DNA of 64,000 bases from Mycogone perniciosa. Taxonomy: Eukaryota > Ascomycota > Sordariomycetes > Hypocreales > Hypocreaceae. The notes under the pieces are model-generated. The model was not told where the DNA came from. It was given only the letters and a program-made list of their open reading frames with translations, and made no database searches. The DNA is taken from contig JAOALB010000062.1 in assembly GCA_025331125.1 (NCBI GenBank), positions 62,001 to 126,000 on the forward strand, given 5' to 3'. This document shows, piece by piece, positions 22,306-35,683 of the stretch; position 1 is the first letter of the stretch, and each line of letters opens with the position of its first letter. Both the position numbers and the translations under genes were made by a program.

Positions 22306-23724
22306 AGGGTCGCGAGATATGCAGCCTATGCGGCATATATCATGGCACTATGAATGGCTATGTGCCGATGAGTGGTTGATGGAGAGAAGTGGTATCCATT
22401 CTGATTCTGCAGGTTGGGCTTATTACTAAGGTGTTACTGAGCACGGCAACCGTTTAATAAACATTTGCGTTCATTACCAACACACATTGTATGCATTGAC
22501 TCTTTTGAAGAAGAGGTGAAGGAAAATAGAAATTAGTAGGAAAATATGCTAGTACACATAAATTAAGCAAAATCAGCCAAGCACGAAATCGGAGCTGTTG
22601 GCCGCGCTGAAACGAAGGTAAAACGGGCAATACTAGTGGAAGTTTACACCAATTCGCAACTTGAATGACTCAGGTGAAAAACAAACTGAATCCGGAAATC
22701 CCTTTCTCTTTGTCAGCGGTGGATCAGCACGTCTTGGTGTGCTTTGTATTGTGGCGTCTTCACTTGGACGACGACCAACAGCACTCTGATCTCTGAGACG
22801 GGTCAACAGCCACGACTTGTTCGGACACCACTGGTAGCCTGCGATATTCATCTATCTGATTAGCTGCGTTGATGATTCGAAAAAACCTATTCAACAACTT
22901 GAATCTTCAAAGTCTCGTCTCTTCCGTTAAGCTGTGGAGGGCCGAGACGGAGTACTAGCGGCGCACAAACGGAAGATCACCCGTCCCTGTTAGATAAGTG
23001 TTAGGCTCTGGCGATCAGCTAGGGGAATTATGCAAATGGCTATTTTTAGCACTAACAGTCACTAGATCCTGAATCTTAATCGTGAACGTTGGGCGAGGCT
23101 TGAAATGCCTCTCCACTAACTACAATACGTGGGTCTTGTTATGCCCAGTGTTCCTCCTTTTAGCCACCGCCCTGTTATTGATCTTTTCTTGGTAGCCGGA
23201 GCCCTGCGATTGTCCAAATATGGAGCCAAAAATGATCCCGTCAGATACACACCACATGCCTGACATGTCTTTGAGGTTGTCACTTTGTCCCGAGGAAATT
23301 GACGACTGCGCCGATAAACGGCCATGTTGTTAAAAAAGACCATCACTGGATTGTCACTCCATGATGGCGGAATCATATAGTCTGAGATATTTCTTATCAC
23401 CGCCCGATTTCTCCAGGCAGCAAGTTGGAACAGGCTACTAACATCATAGGAGGGCCTGTTCGTTGATGGGGCTTGTAGCAGCTGTTGGTTGTCGCGAGCA
23501 GCTAGCATTGGCCTTTATACGTACGTCTTCAGGAAGAACAATATTTTGTAGAGAAAACGCTTGGACATGAAAAAATTATTGCCCCGGTTCTATTGACATG
23601 AATATGATGTCCCCGCTACGAAAGCCATTGCTATGGCGGTCATTGAAAAGGGGAGGGTTCGCCTGTGACGGTACAAAATGCATTCAATGTGTGAAAGAAA
23701 CGCCTCCATTAGAACACAGTAAAG
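22306..23724. other. Intergenic region upstream of the PKS
   Basis: Holds the promoters of the RCC1 gene and the PKS. The only sizeable frame is a 130-codon ATG frame on the minus strand at 23116-23508, listed separately. No regulator gene such as a zinc-cluster factor was recognised. Confidence 0.5.
23116..23508 (-). CDS. Unrecognised small ORF divergent from the PKS
   Basis: An ATG-started frame of 130 codons. Composition is protein-like in its middle part (LFQLAAWRNRAVIRNISDYM, MVFFNNMAVYRR), and it has two cysteines as CQAC. I recognise no domain. Its position, with its start about 215 bp from the PKS start on the opposite strand, makes it worth a transcript check. It could equally be chance. 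Confidence 0.2.
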   Translation of the reverse strand: MLAARDNQQLLQAPSTNRPSYDVSSLFQLAAWRNRAVIRNISDYMIPPSWSDNPVMVFFNNMAVYRRSRQFPRDKVTTSKTCQACGVYLTGSFLAPYLDNRRAPATKKRSITGRWLKGGTLGITRPTYCS

Positions 23725-26700
23725 ATGCTTGATAGTATGTCTTTTGAACAGGACCTCTCAATGCCCATTGCCATTGTTGGCATGGCTGGGAGGTTCCCTG
23801 GAGAAGCCACGACTCCAGCCAAGTTGTGGGAAATGGTAAGCAATGGTAGACACGCACACTCCGAGATCCCAAAGGATCGGTTCAATATCGATGCCTTCTA
23901 TCACCCATCTGCTGAACATCAGGGAACGATGTACAACCGAGGAGGCCACTTTCTGAAAGATGATGTTGCTGTCTTCGATGCGCCCTTCTTTTCCATCACA
24001 GCCAAGGAGACCCATAGTATGGATCCTCAACAGCGGATAGCTCTGGAGCTGTCATACGAGTGCCTTGAAAATGGTATGTACTCTCTTTGTGAACGGCTCA
24101 CAGATAAAATTGGCTGAGCCCATGTAGCCGGTATAAGCATCAACGAGATTTCTGGATCCAAAATGGCGTGTTACATGGCAAACTTCACTTGGGATTACCG
24201 AGAAATGAGGATCAGAGATCTTGAAGATTTTTCGTCAGTCTCACTCTCAATAAACCTGGAATTCCAAAACTAATATATGTGATAGCTTATATGAATCAAC
24301 GGGCTCTGGAAATTCCCTGATCTCTAACCGCGTCTCATGGTTCCTCGATATCAAGGGGCCCAGTGTTAGTCTAGACACAGCCTGCTCATCCTCACTAGTA
24401 GCATTGCATCTCGCCTGCCAGAGTCTCAGGAGTGGAGAAGCTACATCAGTAAGAGTCCCTCGCTTGCCAAAATGTCATGAGTTTAGTCTTGCCTGACCGT
24501 TTGGGCGATTCCATAGGCTCTTGTTGGAGGCACCAACGTTATCCTCACACCAGATATGTCCATTTCGATGTCACAGCTCCATTTCTTTAGCCGTGATTCT
24601 AAGTGCAAGTCATTTGACCACAAAGCCGATGGTTATGCGCGTGGTGAAGGGGCTGCTGTTGTCATGGTGAAGCCTCTTGCAGATGCACTGCGCGATGGAA
24701 ATGTGATCAGAGCTGTGATTAGAGGAACAGGTGTCAATCAGGATGGCAGGACCCCAGGTGAGTTTACAACCACACATTCGATACTCAAACCCTGCAAGCT
24801 GTAACTAACGGAACACATACTAGGAATAACTGTTCCGTCTTCCCAAGCACAGGAGGAACTGATCAAATCAACATATGCATCTGCTGGACTGGATTTCAGG
24901 GACACCCGCTATATGGAAGCCCATGGGACAGGTATCATATCTCTCCTAGTCTCTCCTGAAGGCCACAGTCCATACTAACACCCGTGCCAAGGTACTCCGG
25001 TCGGCGATCCGATAGAGTGTCAAGCCATAGCTGCAACATTGGGCAAGTCAAGACCAGAGGGAGAGCCTCTCTTCATCGGGTCAGTCAAGACAAATATCGG
25101 GCATCTGGGGGGTGCAGCTGGCTTGGCAGGTATTATCAGGGCTGTTTATGCCCTCGAAAATGGTCAAATACCTCCTAATCTGTGGTTCGAAAAGCCTAAC
25201 CCGCGAATTCTTATGGATGAATGGAAGCTCAAAGTGAGACCTTCCGGTGATGCGTGAGTAACAGCCCCAGAAAAAATGCTAACAGGTATCCAGGTGCCGA
25301 CAGAACTCCAACCGTGGCCCACAAATGGCCTCCGTCGAGTCAGTGTCAACTCCTTTGGCTATGGTGGCACCAACGCCCATGCCATTCTCGATGATGCTTT
25401 CCACTATCTCGATGCTCGGGATCTGTCTGGGGTTCACAACACTGTTACACATATTCAGAGAGTAAATGGAGCCCATAATGGCGGCTTGAGTAGCTTGTCT
25501 CCAGACTTTATCATTACCGACAGCCCTACATCGGATGACGACGACGACGACAACTTGACTGGCTATAACACGCCCAGCTCTACAGATTCCCCTGGGGAAC
25601 CCAATGTCACACCTAGACTCCTTGTCTGGTCCTCACAAGAGCAAAATGGGGTTGATCGGACTGCCAGGAACGTTGCATCGTACATTGAATCTGTTTTCAG
25701 GCCCACTGCTGATGAGGGCGACTTTCTCGACAGGCTGGCGCTGACGCTATTCAAGCGCAGCACGTTCTTGTGGAAGTCGTTCGCCGTGGTTTCTAGCATC
25801 CAAGAGGCAATCGAGGTCTTGAAGACGCCGCTGAAGCCTGTAAGGGCAAACGATGCGCCCGTGCCCGCCTTTGTATTTACGGGACAAGGAGCCCAGTGGT
25901 ATGCTATGGGCAGAGAACTATTAGCACACCCTGCGTTCCGAAGCAGCATAGATGATGCGGCCTTCTACTTCAAAGAGTACTTGGGTTCAAAATGGGACCT
26001 CGTAGGTAAGTTGAAAGTCATGAATATTCTCACAGAAGAGTGGGTGTTGATGCTGCTTATAGATGAGTTGCTAGCAAGCGAGGACAGCTCGCGAATCAAT
26101 GAACCTGAACTGAGTCAGCCGGCTTGCACTGCCCTTCAAGTGGCCTTGGTGGACCTCTTGAGATACTGGAGAGTCTTGCCATCCGTGGTTGTGGGACACT
26201 CGAGTGGTGAGATTGCCGTAAGTAGCCTGTATACAACAACGCATTCGCCATGTGCTTCACTGACTCCGCAACCAAGGCTGCCTATGCCAAGCGAGCCATA
26301 TCTCGAGAGGCCGCCTGGCAAATTGCCTATCGCAGAGGTCTTCTATCGAAGAGAATTACTAAAGAAGGTGCTATGCTCGCTGTCGGCTTAGGAGTGGATG
26401 AGGTTCAGGCATTCATCGGCCAGGTCACGAAAGGAGAAGTAGTTGTTGCTTGCATCAACAGTCCCTCTAGTGTCACTCTCTCCGGGGACACGTCTGCCAT
26501 CTTTCAAGTTCAGGCCCTCCTTGAGACAGAGAAGGTGTTTAACAGAAGACTCGCTGTTAAAACGGCGTATCACTCTCCTCATATGAAAGAAATCGCCGCA
26601 TCATATCTTGGATCCCTTGGGGAGCTTTCAAATCAGGATCTTCCAGACGACATAGATGTTAGAATGTTCTCATTCGTGACGGGTGAGCTCATAGAGACTG

Positions 26701-29700
26701 CCGCACTGGTGCAACCGTCATATTGGGTCACAAATTTGGTCAGTCCTGTCAAATTTCAGCAGGCCATGGAAGCAGCCCTGAACTACAGACCAGCTCAGGG
26801 GCGCACAACTGAGAACGCTGGCATTCCCAACCTAATCGTGGAGGTTGGGCCACACTCAGCCCTCCAGGGACCTCTTCGACAGATTATTACCAGCCAGACA
26901 GACAAGAAACTCGATATACCATATATTTCATTACTGTCGCGCAAGGCCAATGCTACGAGGACTGTACTTGAAGCAATGGGATTCCTATTCCAGCATGGTT
27001 GTGCTGTGGCCATTGCCCAAGTCAACGAAACCTTGGGACCAAAAGGCACCATACTCGCGCCACTTGTCGACCTACCTCCCTACTCCTGGAACCACGGCAC
27101 TCGATATTGGTATGAATCTCCCCTATCGCGCGCCTACCGGTTTAGGGAAACGCCTCGTCATGACATTCTGGGAGCCCTCAGCGAGCACTCCACGGACTCG
27201 GAGCCCAGCTGGCGCAACTACCTGCGTGTGTCCGAAATTCCATGGCTGGAGCATCACAAGGTTCAATCTTCCATCCTATACCCCTTTGCGGGCATGGTTA
27301 CCATGGCAGTAGAAGCAGTACGCCAGGTAGCGGACAAGACAAAAGAGATTGAGGGCTTCCAGCTTCGAGATGTATCCGTCGGCGCGGCTATGATTATACC
27401 ACCTGATGAGCCCCTCAAGTCAAAGCTTCAGTTGCGTCCGTGGCGCACGGGTTCGAGGCTCCCTGATTGGTCCTGGTATGAGTTCAACATATCATGCCGC
27501 ACACGTCAAGGGATCTGGACGCGGCACTGTTTTGGACTGATTTCGGTCAAGTATAAAACACACGAGAACCCGATCTTTGCTGAAGAGAGGCCCGCAAACG
27601 CGAAACAGTACCGCGACGAATATCAGCGACTGGCAAGCGCTGGCCTGGATCCAGTAGATCCAGCACATATGTATGCCATGGTACGTTCAACTCTCACCCC
27701 CTAATTAGTGCTTTCCAAATGTATTGTGTGTTTTGCTAAACCATACTTATAGTTCTCCAAACTTGGCCTTCAATTCGGAGCTTGTTTCAAAACAGTGGTT
27801 GAGATGGCTTCAGGAGATTATGAAACACAATTTGTTGTGGAAGTGCCGGACACCAAGGCTGTTATGCCGGAGAAATTTGAACATGACCACATAATCCACC
27901 CAGCGACGCTCGATGGTATCATCCATGCGATTATGACAGCCTATACGCCGCGCGGTCTGCTCGTTGATCGAGCCATGGTTCCTCGCTTCGTTGAAAGCAT
28001 GTACGTTTCCACCAGGGTAGCCGACAAGAAGCCAGGGGAGAGGTTCTACGGCTACTCTCAAACCGCGATACGCGGCTCACAGGGTGCCTTCGGGACTATC
28101 GTGGCTTCAGATAGCACTTGGGAGGAGCCCCTTGTTCTAGTAGAGGGGTTTCAAGCGGCCAGCATTGAGAACGTTACTGACAGCATTGATTCTGGATCAG
28201 CCAATGTCGACTCAGTTCAGCAGCTCGGCTCCTGTCACCGATGGGGTGCTGACATTGAAGCTCTGTCTTCTGAGGCTCTGCATTCCTTCTTGACACCGTT
28301 TGCACAGGATATTCCAGATGTGGATCCCAGGGTTGTGTACGAACTTGAGCTGGCCTCCTTCATCATCTGTAAAAGAGTCCTACGGATATTCACGCCACAA
28401 GACGCAGAATCATTTCCACAACACCAGAGCGTCTTCTATAAGTATATACAGCACCAGTACGAGCTGGCCTCTTCGGGCGAGCTGCCCTGCCAGCCCCCAT
28501 TAGGCAGTGACGACGACTGGTTAGTCACGGATGACGCCTTCGACATGGCTATCCTAGAGCGGGTTGCATACGCCTCTTCCGATGGCAAGATGTTGAATCG
28601 CGTGGCCATGGCCATGGATAGGATCCTCACTGGCGAGCTGGAACCGCTCCAAATTCTCAGCGAAGACGACATGTTGGCTCACTACTATCGAACAGCCATA
28701 GGTGAAAACAAGATACACAAGCTTATGGCTGAATACATCAGGCACCTGTCACACAAGAAGCCGCTCCGGATACTTGAGGTCGGTGCGGGCACTGGCGGAA
28801 CGACCAAGGAGGTGCTTCCAGCCTTGGGCCGGCGCGTGGAAGCTGCTAGCAGGCTGCAGTTGTACACATATACTGATATCAGTAGCGGGTTCTTCGAGGC
28901 TGCGGCCGAAAACTTCAAGGAGTGGGAAGACTTCATTGAGTTCAAGGTCTTCAACGCCGAGAATGGCCCTGCTAACCAAGAACTGGAAGTTGGTGTGTAC
29001 GACGTAGTCATTGCGAACAATTGCCTCCACGCATGCTCTTCTATCAATGGCGCACTTGCTCAATGCCGAAAGTTGCTCAAGCCGTGAGTGCTCCCCCTTC
29101 ATGTGGGCGATCAGGTGTCCCAACTAACTCTCGTGTCTCAATAGGGGGGGCATCTTGCTTGTTGGAGAGATGACAACTCAGCTAGCCCGCGTGCCTATGA
29201 TCTTCGGAACGCTTCCTGGATGGTGGTTAGGTGAGTCAACACCTACTAGGCCTGTCACACTCGGAGGGTATCAGTAAACTTACTCATATACAGGTGAGAA
29301 CGATAACCGGCAGTGGGGCCCTATAATTTCAGAGCAGGAATGGAATTCTCGTCTTCAAGCTGAGGGCTTTGACGGAATATGCGCGTCCTTCCGAGACCAT
29401 AGCAGAGAGGATGTACACCGACTGTCACTCATGATCTCAGTGGCAGGGTCTCTTCCAGAGCTGCCATTGCCACAGAGAGTTGTCATCGTCAAGCCCTCTG
29501 TTGATGATTCTCTGCTTGATTCGATTGTCTATACCCTGTCACAGAAGCTGCTTAACGAGAGATGTGAGGTTGAGCAAGTTCAACTTTCCGATCTTCACAA
29601 GGTAGAGCTATCCGGAAAGGCATGCATCATCGCCGTTGAAGTAAGGGTACCACTCCTTTACGATATTGAACAAGAAGATTTTGAGGCTGTCAAGCGTATG

Positions 29701-32604
29701 ATCCTCAAATCTGCAAACACACTGTGGCTGACCAGCGGGGCCACGATTGCTTGTTCGAGCCCGGAATTAAACCTCGTGGTTGGTCTCTCCAGAACCATTC
29801 GGAACGAGAATCCTGGAGTACAATTGGCGACACTCGACCTTGATCCCAGTCAACTCACGGACGCTGAACTCACCTGTTCAATGATTACCCAGATTCTCCG
29901 TGCAAAGGTCGATACCAGCAACAACGAGTGGGAATTCACAGTGCGTAATGGCATGATACATGTGCCTCGTCTCTATCCAGACTATACACTAAGTAGTGTC
30001 TTTGAGACGAGCAACCAAGATCCGCCTCCTGATATGCTACCATTCAGCCAGCCAGGCCGCGCCCTGAAACTGCAGGTTAAGGTCCCCGGTATGCTGGACA
30101 CACTCCAGTTTCTCGAGTGTGAGCTGTATCCTCACCCACTTGGAGACAGCGAGGTTGAAGTCAAGGTCAAAGCTGTGGGATTGAATTTCCGAGACGTGAT
30201 GACTGCCATGGGACAGATTCAATCGTCCTTCCTAGGTGTCGAGTGTAGCGGTGTCGTCAGCCGCGTGGGCAAGTCTGTTACGAGATGGGCACCGGGAGAT
30301 CGCGTCGTGACTCTGGGGCAGAATATGTTTCGCACATATGTCCGTAACACTGATGAGATGATCCAGAGAGTACCGGACACAATGAGCTTCGAAGATGCGG
30401 CTGCGTTGCTAACGATATACGCCACGGCTTATTACTCCCTATTTGACGTGGCCCGCCTCCGGAAGGGCGAGACGTTGCTGATTCATTCTGCAGCGGGTGG
30501 CCTCGGCCAGGCTACTATAATCCTCGCACAACACATTGGGGCTGAAATATTCGTCACAGTGTCGTCTGAGTCTAAGAAGCGTCTCATGATAGAAGAGTAT
30601 GGTATTGGAGAGGATCACATCTTCAACAGCAGGGACCATAGTTTCGTATCGGGCATTAAACGGATGACAAATGGGAGAGGTGTGGATGTGATTCTCAATT
30701 CACTTGCGGGAGAAGCACTCCGGCAGACGTGGTTTTGCCTTGCACCATTTGGACGCTTTGTCGAACTGGGCATGAGAGACATTGGTAAGTGACAACCCCA
30801 TCTCATGTATTTTTGTGAATTTGCTAACGAATGAAATCTAAATAGATGGGAATAGTGGGTTGGACATGGCACCATTCCGGCGCAACATGTCATTTTCTAG
30901 TGTCAATTTGCTCGCCATCTATGAGGACAATGCAACCCTGTTGGGTAGGGTCCTAGATGATGTGATGGGGTTTTACGCCAAGGGCATTATCAAGCCAATC
31001 AAACCGGTCAAGGTGATGAATTTCTCCCAAACTGAAGAGGCCTTCCGAATTATGCAGACAGGCAAGCATATTGGAAAGATGGTTCTGGTAGCTAATGACG
31101 ATGACGTTGTTCCGGTGAGTTAACCAACATTCTTCTTTCGTGACCAGAACATACAGGAAACTGATATATGAACTAGATTGTTCCACTAAAGACGCCTCCG
31201 ATCTCTTTGTCTCCAGATGCTACTTATATGATTCCCGGTGGCCTAGGCGGTCTTGGTCGGGCATTTGCTTTATGGATGGCTTCCAAGGGGGCTCGGCACC
31301 TTATCTTCACATCTCGCTCTGGAGCGAGAAAACCCGCAGCCAAGACACTCTTAGAGAGTCTCACGAAAAAGGGCGTGAATCACAAGGTATTTACATGCGA
31401 CATCAGCAGAGTGGCCGATTTCAAGAGGGTACTAGAGGAGATCCGAGTTGCTGGGTTTCCTCCTATCCGTGGCGTGGTCACATTTGCTATGCAATTGCAG
31501 GTACGTGAATCGCAAATTCAATGATTTTATTTGCTTTTTAAGAGGATATGAAAGACAGAAGACCGAATAGGGGAAAACTCGATAATGACGTATATACTGA
31601 CCAGCTGGTAGGATGCCCTATTTGAAAACATGACCGTTGACGAATTTCACACCGCCCTCCGTCCTAAGGTGCAGCTCACAAGGAACTTGCACGATTTCCT
31701 TCCGAAGGATCTCGATTTCTTCATCTGCATGTCATCCGTTGGAGGAATTGTGGGCTCCAGGGGCCAAAGCAATTACAATGCCGGTAAATGAGTTTTCCCG
31801 TTCAGATGAGATTATCCGCAGCTAACTTGTTTAAACCCCATAGGCAACACATTCCAAGACGCCATGGCGCGGCACCGTCATTCTCTTGGTCTCAAGGCAA
31901 CTAGTATCGATCTAGGACGCGTGATGGACATTGGCTATGCTGCTGAGAACGACGACTCGGTGGATCCCACCATCGCTAACTCTGGCGCATACGCAGGTCT
32001 AAAGGAGGAGGACGTTCTCGGAGTCATCGAGGCGAGCATAAGCAATATGCTAACGTCAGCAGAGAATACTGTAGGACTTTCTACAGGTGGCATGCTGAAG
32101 GACGGGGGTTACGAGGAGCCCTACTGGTTCGGTAATCGGCGCTTCGGCCCGACTCGGCTATACGGTACGCAGACAGTAGGTCGGGGCCGAAGTGGGGCCG
32201 ATACTGTCAGCCTGGAAGAGGAGCTTCAAATAGGGCTTGCGGCCGCAAAGACACTGGACGAGGCGGCCGCAGTTGTGAGCAGAGCGCTGGTTCATAAGTT
32301 GGCGAAGGCAATGATGGTGGACGAGGTAAACATCGATGTCAGCCGACCGGCTAACGCCTATGGCGTCGACAGCCTGGTTGCGGTGGAGATCCGTGCCTCG
32401 GTGTTTAAGCAGGTCAAGAGCGATGTCTCCGTGTTCGATATCCTGAGCAATGCTCCGCTTGTAACACTGGCTCGTACAATTGCGGGAAAATCGGCTTTGG
32501 TGTCTGCTGGTTCGAGGTATGATATCCGAGGACTCATAGACTGGAGATATCGGCGTTATGTGTTTATGGAGGGGAACACTGCATATACGGTTATTACAGA
32601 CTAG
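23725..32604 (+). pseudogene. Highly reducing polyketide synthase (KS-AT-DH-MT-ER-KR-ACP) with one frameshift in AT
   Basis: Iterative type I fungal HR-PKS. Coding blocks: 23725-24073, 24128-24233, 24286-24448, 24517-24757, 24824-24931, 24992-25233, 25294-26005, 26063-27680, 27753-29083, 29145-29230, 29294-30784, 30846-31114, 31177-31500, 31612-31783, 31844-32604. All have GT-AG borders and fitting phases, and would encode 2654 residues but for one lesion. KS shows DTACSSSL, EAHGTGT and KTNIGH; AT shows FTGQGAQW and GHSSGE; DH has HHKVQSSILYP and HPATLDG; MT has EVGAGTGGTT; ER has HSAAGGLGQA; KR has GGLGGLGRA and SNYNAGNTFQDA; ACP has GVDSLVAVEIRAS. There is no release domain. Directly after GHSSGEIA, 8 extra bases (26218-26225, GTAAGTAG) shift the frame, and translation would stop at 26391 after about 750 residues. 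It resembles LovF-type enzymes; the product cannot be predicted. No pathway genes flank it. Confidence 0.88.
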
Positions 32605-34253
32605 AGGATATTCCATTTGTAGAAATGGCTTCAAGGTGTTTACGTGGATTCGGATTTTGCTTGGGTGGATTGATCCCCGAAGCATTTTGTCAAAACGGTA
32701 CGGAGTACACCAGGCCAGCAATAGAATTTTAGTGTGGCTTATATCGTACGACAGATGTATCATGTGCATGAGAAGCAGCGCTTTGACATGTGATAGACTT
32801 ATCGCAATGTGAAGCAATACTATGAGCAGATGTGGGAATGCGGATTTTTTTTTTCATGATCTGTATTAAGAGCCATCTCAAGTCCTTTGATCCAGAATCA
32901 TATAGGTCTTGTGACCAATTTTGTCTGTAACTCACTTCAACAGCATTTGTCATCATTTGTGATCCAACTGACATTTGAGAAGGATCAGTCTTACTATGGA
33001 ACGAAATTTGACCCGTCACTAAGGCTGGATAGCTAGGAATGCACGGGTAAAATAGTCTCGTTTAATTTATATAGTGAAGCTTGGCATATGCTAAAGTTAT
33101 ACCAGATCCACTTTTTGACGGATCCAATTCTGTGAGGTGATAGGTTATCTTGATCTGTAGAGGTATCCGAGTAATACATAGTTCGTCGAATATGTACATA
33201 CTCCGTACGGAGTAGTATACTCTGACTAGTAGTAGAAGGATTGTTACCCTAGCTATCTATACTAACGATTAGCCTAAATGTAACTCTAGTCCCCTACCTT
33301 ATAAAGTAGTGTCAGCAACCAATAGGGGGGGGATGGGAAACCCCGGCGCCTGGGAGGAAACCCTTATGCTATCCGCGTTGCATTATCGACCGATGGTCGT
33401 GGTTGGCCTCATCTTTAGAAGCCGGTACTCGGTGCGCCGTACGGAGTACTAGCGATCGTTTCTTGTACATTAGATGTTTAAAGGGTGGTTTGCGTGATGT
33501 TCCACCATGATAAAGCAGCCATTACGGAGTAAATTGCGTCAACAATCCCTGATGACTCTTATAGGCTATACAAGCCGGCAAGCATTACTACTTATAGTTT
33601 AGAGAGTCTTGATTTAGAGGATGAAGAAGTAGCATAGCATCCTCTTGAGGCTGTGAATGCATGTCTGCGGTATCCTCCTCAGAATCTCCTTGTCTACTGG
33701 GACAATACTACGTGAGACACTGAATAAGGTTATAACAACTTCGTTCAAGCTTTAACAAAGCCCTCATCACAATTGAAATAAGTCTATTTCCTATTGTCCT
33801 TAGGCAAGGAAGCTATGGGACCATTGCGATATCATTACCTATAGAATATGAGATTTTGAAGTCTCAAAATCTACGGAGCACTCAGCCCCCCACCTTCAAA
33901 TTAGATAACAGAAGGCATGACTCATGTGGAGTCCTTGCTGTATGCTTAAGAAGCCTGACTATTAGTATTACCGATCCGCAAGTAAGGTTTGTTTATGAGG
34001 CGCAATGCTGCAGAGTAGCCGTGGGGCAGATAGCTCGGCCACGGCAGCCCGGCCCAAGGTATTACCCCGACACACCGGTCTCCACCAGATGAACTTCGCC
34101 CTCGTATACGGAGTACTGCCACTGTAATCCTATCTAAGGGCTTGGCAACCATAAGCCATTGGTAAAGAGAACCTTACCGCCGTTGGCGCTGAACACATGG
34201 CGGCCTGTGTTGATCCTACAGAACGTTATGTACGAGCAACCTCCGCTTCTAGT

Positions 34254-34301
34254 CCATCTGCGCCTTAAGCCATCCGCGCCTTAGGCCATCTGCGCCTTCG
34301 A
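34254..34301. repeat. Three imperfect 16-bp tandem units
   Basis: Units at 34254-34269, 34270-34285 and 34286-34301 follow the pattern CCATCYGCGCCTTARG with a few mismatches. The repeat is in non-coding DNA. Confidence 0.75.
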
Positions 34302-35664
34302 AAATGCCGGAATATGGTCTTACTTGATAGTGATACACGAACGGATCAATATAGTAGTGGATGGCGTGCTGATGGACAGCTTAATAACAGTCCAACTGTC
34401 TATTCCACTGTCAAGATGCATGTAGCGTCGCCATCTTCCGTCGATCACAAAAGTTCGTTGACTGTCAACCGTTGGTATTGAGGCCTTCTACCCAAAGGAC
34501 CGGTTCTCCTAGCGGCCCGAGCCCTAGCAGTGCGACCCTTTCCATTAATAGTTTATTGCCCAACAAGATGGTGGGATGGGGCGCAGGGGACAAAGAGAAG
34601 CAGAAGTACGGAGTAGATGGATAGCTGAGGCTATTCGGTTAGGCTGGAGGATGTACGGAATATTCCGTACATGGTGTCAGATATCATTCTTCAGTGACTT
34701 GTCGGGCGACATCGCGAAGTGCCACCTCCCTGTCTTTATTTCCATGTTATTGGGCAGAATACTCGGAGCATCTATATAGAGTCGGTCAAGCGTAGATCTG
34801 GCACACAAATCCACGTATAGCGTCTTCTTAAGGTTGTGGGTCATGCATCGGGATTGACAGAACTAGTCTTAATTACCAAAATTTGTCTCTATCATTGACA
34901 ATCTTACAATCTAGAAGGGCCTTTTGCGAGCGAAGCCAATAGGAGTATTTCCAACCGCCACAATCTCTCCACCCCTGCCTGCTATTAGCAGCTGATTTTA
35001 TTAATAATAAGCCGAAACTGTTGGGACTGCCGAATATGTCGCGGGCCGAATAACCAACTTGGGGGATTCGGTCCAGGTTGTCGGGCCGCCTTGGCATGCA
35101 AAATGCCGAATTCCCGACCAATCAAGGTAAGATTTCTTTCCACTTTGCTTGGAATTGTAGGCTAATCAACTGTATACGAGATGGATAGGTTTATCTTTCT
35201 TGGCACATCATAACCCTATCATTGCGGTAGTTGAAACGCTGAACCACTTCAAGCGCCCGCACGTGTTCGGGTACAGAAGACGGGAAAAGAACCAGAAACC
35301 ATTGCTAAAACAGACGGCATCTGTACTCGTAGTTTTTGTGCCGCTTTTTTACATGTAAGCACGGTACGAGTACGAGTACACGTATAGTACTAGTATTACT
35401 ATCGGGATATGGATACCGAAATAGTACGGAGTAGTACTATTACCTGTACTATGAAGATAGTGCTCCGTAGTAATAGTACACACTTCGTAGTCCCGGCAAC
35501 TTCGAGAGGGCCAATGTGGATTACTCAGCAAGGCGCGGGAGGGCAAATAGGAGAAAGTGACAGGATGCACGCTTTATCTTCTGTTCACCAATCGCGGATT
35601 TAATGCTGGGAGTAAGATGAACAGGGCTTAAGCGAACAGCGCTTTGTTTGGCTCACAGGGCTAT

Positions 35665-35683
35665 GCGAGGCGAGGCGAGGCGA
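35665..35683. repeat. GCGAG short tandem repeat
   Basis: Nearly four copies of GCGAG in a row, in non-coding DNA. Confidence 0.7.

Noticed and set aside
24000..32600. Possibility that the PKS is a normal functional gene with an extra short intron at 26218
   Set aside because: Eight bases are far below any workable intron length, so splicing them out is not credible; the lesion call is kept, with assembly error as the alternative.
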